DNA of 11,215 bases from JAMWZF01 sp041628615 (GCA_041628615.1 JBFKOW010000123.1:1-11215), one strand, 5' to 3'. Positions 1-5,551 are shown, numbered from the stretch's first letter. Numbers and translations are program-made. Notes: generated from the sequence alone by a model not told the origin.

Positions 1-1049
1 AGCAGGCAGTAGATCGCCTCCTGCGCCCCGGTCGCGCCCTGCGAATGGCCGGTCATCGACTTGGTGGACGAGATCGGCGGCGTCGCGCCCTCGCCGAAGA
101 CGCGGCGGACCGCCTCCACCTCGCCCACGTCGCCCACCGGCGTCGAGGTCCCGTGGGCGTTGATATAGCTGATCGTCCGGCCCGCCGGCAGGGTCGCCAG
201 CGCTCCGCGCATCGCGCGTTCGCCGCCTTCGCCCGAGGGGGCCACCATGTCGTGCCCGTCCGAGGTGGCCGCGAAGCCGGTGACTTCGGCGTGGATCGTC
301 GCGCCGCGGGCCAGCGCCCGGTCGAGCGACTCGAGCACCACCATGCCGCCGCCGCCGGCGATCACGAAACCGTCCCGGTCGGCGTCGAAGGCCCGCGAGG
401 CCCGGGTCGGGGTGTCGTTGAACTTGGACGACATCGCCCCCATCGCGTCGAACAGGCAGGACAGGGTCCAGTCCAGCTCCTCGCCGCCGCCGGCGAACAT
501 CACGTCCTGGGTCCCGAGCGCGATCTGCTGCGCCGCCATGCCGATGCAGTGCAGCGAGGTCGAGCAGGCCGAGGTGATCGAGAAGTTCATCCCCTTGATC
601 CGGTAGGCTGTGGCCAGGTTGGCGCTGATCGTCGAGGACATGCACTTGGGGACGGCGAACGGCCCGATCCGCTTCGGGCTGCCCTTCTCGAGCACCGTCT
701 GGTGCGCCGCCAGCATCGCCGAGGTCGAGGGCCCGCCGGAGCCGGCGATCAGTCCCGTCATCGGGTTGATGATGTCCGCCTCGCTCAGCCCGGCATCGGC
801 GATCGCCTGGGCCATCGCGATGTGGGCATAAGCGGCGCCGGGTCCCATGAACCGCAGCGCCCGCTTGTCGACGTGGTCGTTCACGTCGATCTTGAGCGTG
901 CCGGCGACCTGGCTGCGGAAGCCCCGCTCGGCCATCTCCGGCGAGGCCTCGACCCCCGAGCGGCCGGCCTTGAGCGCGGCCGCGACCTCGTCGGCCGAAT
1001 TCCCGATGGGCGAGACGATCCCCAACCCGGTGACGACGACTCTTCTCAT
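1..1049 (-). CDS. fabB: Beta-ketoacyl-ACP synthase I (FabB), C-terminus cut by window edge
   Basis: Condensing enzyme that elongates acyl-ACP with malonyl-ACP; in the FabA/FabB route it extends cis-3-decenoyl-ACP towards unsaturated fatty acids in the cytoplasm. The frame starts at the ATG at 1049 (MRRVVVTGLGIV, typical KAS N-terminus) after an AAGGG ribosome binding site, and is open to base 1. About 349 codons are present of a usual 400-410. The nucleophile Cys162 lies in SACSTSLHCIG, His299 in NAHGTSTPVGD, and Lys330/His335 in TKSMTGHSQGATG, so the Cys-His-His triad and Lys are intact. KAS I is preferred over FabF because fabA is nearby on the same strand and because the motif positions lie within two residues of E. 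coli FabB. About 100 bp separate it from the upstream lysR gene; no clear promoter was seen there. Most of the missing C-terminus (about 55 residues) lies beyond the window. Confidence 0.93.
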   Translation of the reverse strand, partial: MRRVVVTGLGIVSPIGNSADEVAAALKAGRSGVEASPEMAERGFRSQVAGTLKIDVNDHVDKRALRFMGPGAAYAHIAMAQAIADAGLSEADIINPMTGLIAGSGGPSTSAMLAAHQTVLEKGSPKRIGPFAVPKCMSSTISANLATAYRIKGMNFSITSACSTSLHCIGMAAQQIALGTQDVMFAGGGEELDWTLSCLFDAMGAMSSKFNDTPTRASRAFDADRDGFVIAGGGGMVVLESLDRALARGATIHAEVTGFAATSDGHDMVAPSGEGGERAMRGALATLPAGRTISYINAHGTSTPVGDVGEVEAVRRVFGEGATPPISSTKSMTGHSQGATGAQEAIYCL

Positions 1050-1151
1050 TGGCGACCCTTCGCTGCGACACGGCGCATGAGCGCTCCCTTCCGTGGCTTC
1101 GTGCGTGTTTAGGACAGGGGGGAAAGCCGGGGCAAGCGGATAAGGCCGGTG

Positions 1152-2069
1152 TCATGGCGGCAGGAAGTGCCCACCTTCGAGGATCCAGTCCTGCGCCAGC
1201 ATGTATTCGATGAAGAGCCGCGCCGGGCTGTCGGCCGGCGCATTGGCCGGATAGACCGCGAAGATGTCGAGGGTGGGCATCCGGACCGCCGGCAGCACTT
1301 CGACCAGCGTGCCGTCGCGCAATTCGTCGAGGATGTGAAGCTTGAACTCCAGCGCGAAGCCGAGCCCCGCCTTCACGAAATTCAGACCCATCTCGAAGTT
1401 GTCGCAGCTCATCGCGATGCGCGGGGCGGTGTCGGACGGCGGGCATCCGGCCATGCGCGTGTAGGTCGACCACGGGACCTGCGGCGTCTGGATCCAGTCC
1501 CAGGTGACGAGGTCCTCCAGACTGTGCACCGGGGGCCGGGCCGCGACATACTCGGGCGTGGCGAAGACGCAGAACCGTGCGCTGCCGAGGGCACGGGCCT
1601 TGTAGGCGCTGTCGTCGAGGCCGCTGCTGGAGCCGCGGATGGCGAGGTCGTAGGGCGACCCCTCGAGGGGCACGTAGTGATCGGTGATGTGCAGCGACAG
1701 TTCGATCTTCGGATAGGTGCGGGCGAAGCCCGCGTAGATGTCCGCGACCGGGCGGCGGGCGGAAGAGGTGTTCAGGGTGATCGACAGCTTGCCCCGGGGC
1801 TGGCTGACGCGGCGGTTGACCGCGGCGAGCCCCTCCTGCGCGGCACGGGTCATGCGCTGACTGGCGGCGAGAAGTTCCGTCCCGGCATCGGTGAGAGACA
1901 TGCGCCGGGTGGAACGGTACAGCAGCGGCGTGCCGAGCCGGTCCTCGAACTGGGTGATGTGGTGGCTCACGACGGACGGCGAGAGGCCGAGTTTCTTCGC
2001 CGCCCCTCTGAACGACCCGGCCTCCGCCACCGCCTGGAAGATCGCCATCATGCGAAGCTGGTCAATCAT
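1152..2069 (-). CDS. LysR-family transcriptional regulator
   Basis: A 305-residue LysR-type regulator, the usual length. An N-terminal winged helix-turn-helix spans about residues 4-62: MIDQLRMMAIFQAVAEAGSF, then the recognition region GLSPSVVSHHITQFEDRLG and the wing RSTRRMSLTDAG. The co-inducer-binding domain follows from about residue 90. The frame is open further upstream to 2207, but that extension is a hydrophobic stretch unlike LysR proteins. The ATG at 2069 is chosen because GGGGA stands six bases before it and the family start fits; an in-frame ATG at 2081 has no ribosome binding site. It is divergent from a pair of small genes with 136 bp between the starts, the classical layout for a LysR regulator and its target. 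The inducer cannot be told. The gene and its divergent partners sit between fabA and fabB, which are normally neighbours. Confidence 0.9.
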   Translation of the reverse strand: MIDQLRMMAIFQAVAEAGSFRGAAKKLGLSPSVVSHHITQFEDRLGTPLLYRSTRRMSLTDAGTELLAASQRMTRAAQEGLAAVNRRVSQPRGKLSITLNTSSARRPVADIYAGFARTYPKIELSLHITDHYVPLEGSPYDLAIRGSSSGLDDSAYKARALGSARFCVFATPEYVAARPPVHSLEDLVTWDWIQTPQVPWSTYTRMAGCPPSDTAPRIAMSCDNFEMGLNFVKAGLGFALEFKLHILDELRDGTLVEVLPAVRMPTLDIFAVYPANAPADSPARLFIEYMLAQDWILEGGHFLPP

Positions 2070-2120
2070 CGCGATCCCCATTGTTCGATCAGGTGAGATT
2101 ATGAAGCCCATAGATTCCGG

Positions 2121-2150
2121 ATTATCGGACAGCCCGAGGTCTGCGATCAA
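2121..2150 (-). promoter_or_regulatory. Possible promoter of the lysR gene
   Basis: Read on the minus strand, TTGATC (2145-2150) and GATAAT (2121-2126, five of six matches to the -10 consensus) are 18 bases apart, giving a leader of roughly 45 nt. The region is markedly less GC-rich than its surroundings. Two near-copies of CAATGGG(G)AT lie inverted at 2073-2083 and 2148-2158 and could be operator arms for autoregulation. This is pattern matching only. Confidence 0.35.
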
Positions 2151-2205
2151 TGGGATTGTCACCGGGAATGACGAGATCGACCCACAAAGCAAAAGGATCA
2201 GCCCC

Positions 2206-2484
2206 ATGCCTCAGATGATTTCCATCGCCCGCTCCTCCACCACCGAAAACCCCTTCGGATCGCCCGAATTCCACGCCGCCCATGACGAGATCTTCGGCGA
2301 CGCGATGAAGATCACCGCGATCCTGCGGGATCCCAACGATCCCTACCAGGTCGCCGTCGTGGGCGAGGTGACGGACCTCGACCACGTGCGCAAGGCCAGC
2401 CGCACGCCCGAAGGCGACGCGATGATGCGCCGCTTCGGTTTTGTCGAGCAGCTGTCCTATTTCCTCGAAGAAGGTCAGTCGTGA
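2206..2484 (+). CDS. Small conserved-looking protein, function unknown, divergent from lysR
   Basis: A 92-residue soluble protein starting at the ATG at 2206, with an AGGA ribosome binding site nine bases upstream. The frame is open further upstream to 1891, but that part overlaps lysR and has no support. No signal peptide or membrane segment is visible. The second half (MKITAILRDPNDPYQVAVVG, then EVTDLDHVRKASRTPEGDAM and FGFVEQLSYFLEE) alternates strand- and helix-like stretches and vaguely resembles small ferredoxin-fold proteins of the dimeric alpha-beta barrel type. That resemblance is weak and I do not assign a family. Its position opposite the LysR gene makes it the likeliest regulatory target. 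Its stop codon overlaps the start of the next small frame. Confidence 0.68.
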   Translation: MPQMISIARSSTTENPFGSPEFHAAHDEIFGDAMKITAILRDPNDPYQVAVVGEVTDLDHVRKASRTPEGDAMMRRFGFVEQLSYFLEEGQS

Positions 2485-2615
2485 TGGCCGCGCTGCTTCG
2501 GTCCCTTTTCGTCCCCGAGACCGAGTACATGCCGAAAGGCGAGGACCGCGACCGCGTCTTGACCTACTGGGTCTTCCTGCGCGATGCCAATCCCTTCGCC
2601 TTCACCCGTCGGTGA
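2484..2615 (+). CDS. Very small protein (43 aa), function unknown, translationally coupled
   Basis: A short frame whose ATG shares its A with the TGA of the preceding gene (TGATG at 2482-2486), an arrangement typical of translational coupling. An AAGG lies about ten bases upstream of the ATG. The predicted protein begins MAALLRSLFVPETEYMPKGE, continues DRDRVLTYWVFLRDANPFAF and ends TRR. Codon choice is strongly G/C at third positions, like real genes here, which argues for a coding frame. No domain is recognised. It could also be the remnant of a longer gene shortened by a frameshift or deletion, since it ends just before the fabA terminator-like hairpin. Confidence 0.5.
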   Translation: MAALLRSLFVPETEYMPKGEDRDRVLTYWVFLRDANPFAFTRR

Positions 2616-2630
2616 CGACGTCGAACAGGT

Positions 2631-2659
2631 CGCGCCGCCGCGTTCCCGCCGGCGGCGCG
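2631..2659. terminator. GC-rich hairpin between convergent small gene and fabA
   Basis: A perfect 10-bp stem (CGCGCCGCCG at 2631-2640 with CGGCGGCGCG at 2650-2659) with a 9-nt loop lies directly after the fabA stop codon and 15 bases after the stop of the small plus-strand gene. It could end transcription from both sides. There is no T-run on either strand, so it is not a canonical intrinsic terminator. Confidence 0.4.
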
Positions 2660-3169
2660 TCAGCTTTCCGACAGGGCGACCTTCATGTCCTTGACCTCGT
2701 AGATGACCTCGCCGTCGGCCTCCACGATGCCGTCGGCGACGCCCATGGTGAGGCGGCGGGACTGCACGGCCTTGGTGAAATCCACCTTGTAGGTCAGCAT
2801 CCTGCGGTCTGGACGCACCATGCCCTTGAGCTTCACCTCGCCCACGCCGAGCGCATAGCCGCGGCCGGTCCAGCCGCGCCAGCCGAGGTTGAAGCCGGTC
2901 AGCTGCCACAGGCCGTCGAGCCCGAGGCAGCCGGGCATGATCGGGTTGCCGGGGAAGTGGCAGTCGAAGAACCACAGGTCCGGCCGGATGTCGAACTCGG
3001 CCACCACGTGTCCCTTGCCGTGGGCGCCCTCGTCGGCCGAGATGTCGGTGATCCGGTCCATCATCAGCATCGGGGGTTCGGGAAGCTGGGCATTGCCGGG
3101 CCCGAACAGCTCGCCCCGGGCGCAGCGCAAGAGGTCTTCCCGGTCGAACTGGCGCGGAAGCTGGGACAT
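2660..3169 (-). CDS. fabA: 3-hydroxydecanoyl-ACP dehydratase/isomerase FabA
   Basis: Bifunctional enzyme that dehydrates 3-hydroxydecanoyl-ACP and isomerises trans-2- to cis-3-decenoyl-ACP, the branch point to unsaturated fatty acids; cytoplasmic hot-dog-fold homodimer. The 169-residue length is typical. The active-site segment DCHFPGNPIMPG, CLGLDGLWQL contains His71 and Asp85, matching E. coli His70 and Asp84. N-terminal FDREDLLRCARGELFGPGNAQL and LPEPPMLMMDRI are family hallmarks. The ATG at 3169 follows a GGGAGAAA stretch about nine bases upstream. It is divergent from irr, an arrangement I associate with Rhodobacterales. The product of FabA is extended by FabB, whose gene is about 1.6 kb further on the same strand but separated by lysR and two small genes. 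A hairpin follows the stop codon. Confidence 0.95.
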   Translation of the reverse strand: MSQLPRQFDREDLLRCARGELFGPGNAQLPEPPMLMMDRITDISADEGAHGKGHVVAEFDIRPDLWFFDCHFPGNPIMPGCLGLDGLWQLTGFNLGWRGWTGRGYALGVGEVKLKGMVRPDRRMLTYKVDFTKAVQSRRLTMGVADGIVEADGEVIYEVKDMKVALSES

Positions 3170-3236
3170 GAGGCGGGTTTCTCCCGGTGATCTGGGCGCC
3201 GAGGCGCGGTCCTAGGGTATCGCTGGTCGGCGCCAG

Positions 3237-3266
3237 CCTCTAGCACCTGCCCGCGCGCGAGGGCAA
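3237..3266 (-). promoter_or_regulatory. Possible fabA promoter
   Basis: On the minus strand TTGCCC (3261-3266) and TAGAGG (3237-3242) are 18 bases apart, about 68 bases before the fabA start codon. The -10 match is poor by E. coli standards; alphaproteobacterial -10 elements are often degenerate. Offered as a candidate only. Confidence 0.25.
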
Positions 3267-3318
3267 GTCCGCCGCGGTGCAGACCGCGGGCCCCGACGGG
3301 CCGAAGCCGCGTTGCCGA

Positions 3319-3346
3319 TTGAAAATGGCGGCGATTGGCACATATT
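3319..3346 (+). promoter_or_regulatory. Probable irr promoter
   Basis: TTGAAA (3319-3324) and CATATT (3341-3346) are spaced 16 bases apart in the only AT-rich part of the fabA-irr intergenic region. Initiation would fall near 3353, giving a leader of about 23 nt before the irr ATG. CGATTG is repeated directly at 3316-3321 and 3332-3337, overlapping the -35 box, and could be part of an operator. No Irr or RirA box was recognised with confidence. Confidence 0.5.
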
Positions 3347-3375
3347 AACGACAGAAGCGGAGCCGAGCGTAAGCG

Positions 3376-3792
3376 ATGACACCACCGACCGAGACACGCG
3401 CCGCGACCTGGCTGGCCGAGGCGGACCTGCGCCCGACCCGGCAGAGGCTGGCCCTGGCCGACCTGCTCGTCGGTGACGGCCGCGACCGCCACGTGACCGC
3501 CGAGAGCCTGTTCGACGCCGCGCGGGCCGCCGGCGAGCGGGTGTCGCTCGCGACCGTGTACAATACGCTGCGCGCCTTCTGCCGGGCCGGGCTGCTGCGC
3601 GAGATCGTCGTCGACGGCTCTCGGAGCTATTTCGACACCAACATGTCCGATCACCCGCATTTCTACTGGGAGGACAGCGCCACGCTGACCGACGCCCCGG
3701 CGGAAGATCTGGAGATCATCCGGCTGCCCGAGGCGCCGACCGGAGCCGAGATCGCGAAGGTGGACGTGGTGATCCGGCTGCGCCGGACCTGA
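3376..3792 (+). CDS. irr: Iron response regulator Irr (Fur family)
   Basis: A 138-residue Fur-superfamily repressor/activator. In alphaproteobacteria Irr controls iron and haem metabolism genes in response to haem rather than free iron. The N-terminal winged helix covers about residues 10-80, with LRPTRQRLALADLL and the recognition helix VSLATVYNTLRAF. The dimerisation domain carries DTNMSDHPHFYWED (residues 87-100) with His93 and His95, the Irr-type version of the Fur metal site, and LTDAPAEDLE. The Cys-Pro haem-regulatory motif of Bradyrhizobium Irr is absent, as expected for Rhodobacterales. The ATG at 3376 gives the full domain; GGAG lies 12 bases upstream, a long spacing. It is divergent from fabA, and its 3' end is followed 10 bases later by the first REP palindrome. 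Fur, Zur or PerR are less likely because of the DHPHF motif and the fabA neighbour. Confidence 0.88.
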   Translation: MTPPTETRAATWLAEADLRPTRQRLALADLLVGDGRDRHVTAESLFDAARAAGERVSLATVYNTLRAFCRAGLLREIVVDGSRSYFDTNMSDHPHFYWEDSATLTDAPAEDLEIIRLPEAPTGAEIAKVDVVIRLRRT

Positions 3793-3802
3793 TCCCGCGA
3801 AC

Positions 3803-3824
3803 GGTGGGTCAAGACCCACCTCAC
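3803..3824 (-). repeat. REP unit 1
   Basis: GTGAG tail at 3820-3824 when read on the minus strand, followed by the palindrome. It differs from units 3 and 4 at one base (A at 3811, in the centre of the palindrome). Confidence 0.85.
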
Positions 3825-3852
3825 TCTGTGGCCCCGACCGCCCGGAGCATCC

Positions 3853-3872
3853 GTGAGGTGGGTCTCGACCCA
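3853..3872 (+). repeat. REP unit 2
   Basis: GTGAG tail at 3853-3857 followed by the palindrome. The distal arm is cut after GACCCA: the following GC replaces the final CC of the other units, so the outer two base pairs are lost. Confidence 0.82.
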
Positions 3873-3943
3873 GCGTCCGCGGCGATGGCCGCGCTCTCAG
3901 GCGCTTAACCGGCCATTAACCGCGACTCGGCAAGGCTTGGCCC

Positions 3944-4561
3944 ATGTCCGAGTTCCGACGCCTCTTCGTCCCCGGCGGGACCTACTATTTCGCGGCCCGC
4001 CTCGCCGACACCGACAGCGGCCAGCTGGTGGCGGAGATCGACCTGCTGCGCGACTGCTTCCGGCTGGCGATGCGTCGCTGGCCCTTCGCGATCCGGGCCG
4101 CCTGCGTGTTGCCTGCGGAACTGCACATGATCTGGACATTGCCGCCCGGAGATGCCGGCTATCCGGCGCGCTGGCGGCTGATCAAGTCGACTTTCTCGCG
4201 CCATCTGCCGCCGCCCGCCGTTCCGCCGTCCCGCAGCAAGTTGCGCAAGGGCGAGAAGGGGACCTGGCAACGCCGCTACTGGGAGCACCTGATCCGCGAC
4301 GCCGCCGATTTCGACCGGCACGCGGCGCATGTCCTGTCCGCTCCGGTCCGCGCCGGCCTCGTCGCCCGCCCCGAGGACTGGGCCCACAGTTCGCTGCACC
4401 GCCGGCCGCCTGCCGCCGGCGCGCCGACCCTGCCCCGGGCCGGTGGGTCGAGACCCACCTCACGCCAGCCAGGCACAGCTTCGGCCCGGACCGAGGTCGG
4501 GTCGGTTGTCCGGGCCGCGCCTGGCCCGGGGTCGTCGATGCCTGTGCCGACCGGCGGGTGA
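3944..4561 (+). CDS. REP-associated tyrosine transposase-like protein (RAYT), probably catalytically impaired
   Basis: Member of the Y1/HUH family related to IS200/IS605 transposases, which process single-stranded REP DNA. Recognisable family segments are MSEFRRLFVPGGTYYF (1-16), CVLPAELHMIWTLPPGD (54-70), RWRLIKSTFSR (76-86), WQRRYWEHLIRD (108-119) and PVRAGLVARPEDWAHSSLHR (134-153). The HUH motif should read His-x-His; here it is Glu59-Leu60-His61 (GCG GAA CTG CAC). The usual catalytic Tyr of the HVDYI..NP segment aligns without gaps to His129 in DRHAAHVLSAP. DNA cleavage is therefore doubtful. The family-like part ends near residue 155; the remaining ~50 residues are low-complexity and are encoded by REPIN 2, whose last REP supplies the TGA stop. 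The start ATG has AAGG nine bases upstream. The frame is intact, so it may be a repurposed binding protein or a recently inactivated gene. Confidence 0.85.
   Translation: MSEFRRLFVPGGTYYFAARLADTDSGQLVAEIDLLRDCFRLAMRRWPFAIRAACVLPAELHMIWTLPPGDAGYPARWRLIKSTFSRHLPPPAVPPSRSKLRKGEKGTWQRRYWEHLIRDAADFDRHAAHVLSAPVRAGLVARPEDWAHSSLHRRPPAAGAPTLPRAGGSRPTSRQPGTASARTEVGSVVRAAPGPGSSMPVPTGG
4442..4463 (-). repeat. REP unit 3
   Basis: Canonical copy on the minus strand, located inside the open RAYT reading frame and translated as part of its C-terminal tail. Confidence 0.87.
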
Positions 4562-4579
4562 GGTGGGTCTCGACCCACC
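4558..4579 (+). repeat. REP unit 4
   Basis: Canonical copy on the plus strand. The TGA within its GTGAG tail (4559-4561) is the stop codon of the RAYT frame. Confidence 0.87.
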
Positions 4580-4591
4580 GCCCCTGTCCGG

Positions 4592-5458
4592 TCAGAACCA
4601 CTGCCCCGGCTCCATCAGGCCGAAATCCAGCAACTGCCGGGAATGCCACTTGAACGGCACCGAGTTGTGCCAGCGGAAGGTCTCGATGTCGAAGGTCGAA
4701 CCCGGGTTCCGCTTCAGCGCCTTCGCGGTCCGGAACGAGCAGATCGCGGCGGTCAGGTTGTGGTGCCAGGGACAGGCGTAGGTGTTGTATTCCGGGTCGT
4801 CGAAGGTGTGGTCGGCCTGCAGCTTCAGCCCCGGCCTGGCGCGGAACAGGGCGATCCGGTCGATCTTGCGCCGGGCCTTCGGGATGTGCTCCTCGAAGCG
4901 CCAGCGCAATCCGCCGAAGAAATCGAGCTGGCGGTCCAGCGCGGTGTCGAGGGCGTCCTTTCGGGCCAGCGCGTAGTAGCCTGACCGGTCGAGGTGGGCA
5001 TCGTCGATGGAGACCGCGTCGGGATGCCGCGACAGGTCGCCGGCGTAGATGTCGATCACGTAGGTCAGGATCGAATCGCGCCGTTCCTCGGCGGCGAAGG
5101 CGACCATTTCGCCGACCGTCCGGTGCTCGCAGAACGGGTAGAACAGGTATTCCGCGTTGTAGCAGTAGTAGATCCACAGCCCCGGCGCGGCGGCGGCGAT
5201 GACCGCGTTGACGATCGCCTCGGTCGCGCCCGTCTCGAGCGTGTTGCAGTCGACCCGGTGGATCTTCTCCTCGAGCGCCGGCGCGATGCCGATCGTCGGC
5301 GGCGCCAGCACCAGCAGGGACCGGAACCCGTTGCCGAGGTGATGCCGGATGGTGCTGTCGACCTCGATGCCGTCCTCGACGATGATGATGCCGATCGGTC
5401 CCTTGCGCAGGGGCGCGTCCCCCGACTTCAGGAATGTGCTCAGCGTGTCGTGGCGCAT
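4592..5458 (-). CDS. Conserved protein resembling family 2 glycosyltransferases
   Basis: A 288-residue soluble protein with no signal peptide or clear membrane segment. The N-terminus (KGPIGIIIVEDGIEVDSTIR, then HHLGNGFRSLLVLAPPTIG) looks like the first strand-helix-strand of a nucleotide-sugar-binding Rossmann-like fold, and AVSIDDAHLDRSGYY (148-162) contains acidic residues where a DxD metal site could sit. The C-terminal third is rich in aromatic and His residues (DHTFDDPEYNTYACPWHHN, 217-235; FRWHNSVPFKWHS, 261-273; GLMEPGQWF at the end) and looks strongly conserved. I associate such proteins in Rhodobacteraceae with the label glycosyltransferase family 2, but a donor or acceptor cannot be named. 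The start at 5458 has an excellent GGAGG four bases upstream. The gene is divergent from miaB and convergent with the RAYT gene. Confidence 0.72.
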   Translation of the reverse strand: MRHDTLSTFLKSGDAPLRKGPIGIIIVEDGIEVDSTIRHHLGNGFRSLLVLAPPTIGIAPALEEKIHRVDCNTLETGATEAIVNAVIAAAAPGLWIYYCYNAEYLFYPFCEHRTVGEMVAFAAEERRDSILTYVIDIYAGDLSRHPDAVSIDDAHLDRSGYYALARKDALDTALDRQLDFFGGLRWRFEEHIPKARRKIDRIALFRARPGLKLQADHTFDDPEYNTYACPWHHNLTAAICSFRTAKALKRNPGSTFDIETFRWHNSVPFKWHSRQLLDFGLMEPGQWF

Positions 5459-5498
5459 CTTTCCTCCGCCCCCGTTTCCTGTGCCAGCCGACCCCGCA

Positions 5499-5526
5499 TT
5501 GCAAGCCCGCCATGCCGCCGCTACAC
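5499..5526 (+). promoter_or_regulatory. Possible miaB promoter
   Basis: TTGCAA (5499-5504) and CTACAC (5521-5526) are 16 bases apart in the 107-bp gap between the divergent glycosyltransferase-like gene and miaB. It would give a leader of roughly 33 nt. Weak consensus match. Confidence 0.25.
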
Positions 5527-5532
5527 CCGCAC

Positions 5533-5551
5533 CGTTGCAGCGGGAGCAACG
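5533..5551 (+). other. Small leader hairpin before miaB ribosome binding site
   Basis: A 6-bp perfect stem (CGTTGC at 5533-5538, GCAACG at 5546-5551) with a 7-nt loop ends one base before the AGGGG ribosome binding site of miaB. It may influence initiation, but could be chance. Confidence 0.3.

Larger units (their letters stand above)
3803..3872. repeat. REPIN 1: inverted pair of REP palindromes upstream of the RAYT gene
   Basis: Two copies of a REP sequence in opposite orientation, at 3803-3824 and 3853-3872, separated by 28 bases. Each unit is a palindrome with 8-bp arms GGTGGGTC/GACCCACC and a 2-base centre, plus an asymmetric GTGAG tail; the tails face each other. An inverted pair of this kind matches the REPIN organisation known for RAYT-associated repeats. 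It fills the gap between irr and the RAYT gene and may also block transcription from irr. Confidence 0.85.
4442..4579. repeat. REPIN 2: inverted REP pair overlapping the 3' end of the RAYT gene
   Basis: REP units at 4442-4463 and 4558-4579 are perfect inverted copies of each other over 22 bases (23 with flanking C4441/G4580), separated by 94 bases with GTGAG tails facing inwards. The spacer has further complementary pieces: GGCACAG (4472-4478) with CTGTGCC (4542-4548), and CGGCCCGG (4482-4489) with CCGGGCCG (4510-4517). The single strand could therefore fold into one long stepped hairpin, as described for REPINs. It lies between the body of the RAYT gene and the convergent glycosyltransferase-like gene, 12 bases from the stop codon of the latter. 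Confidence 0.88.

Noticed and set aside
45..1112. Long open frame on the plus strand (355 aa)
   Set aside because: It is antisense to fabB, whose active-site motifs are all intact on the other strand; the predicted protein is Arg/His/Gly-rich as expected for a GC-rich shadow frame.
2070..2207. N-terminal extension of the LysR protein
   Set aside because: The frame is open, but the extension is a hydrophobic stretch unlike LysR proteins and covers the candidate promoter; the ribosome binding site before 2069 fits the family start.
3878..3893. Hairpin CGCGGC-GATG-GCCGCG before the RAYT gene
   Set aside because: Short GC-only stem of a kind frequent by chance in this composition; no context supporting a function.
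4182..5549. 455-aa open frame on the minus strand overlapping the glycosyltransferase-like gene and RAYT
   Set aside because: Low-complexity Arg/Gly/Pro composition, no ribosome binding site match, and it would span the REPIN; the frame at 4592-5458 has a strong start site and conserved-looking sequence.
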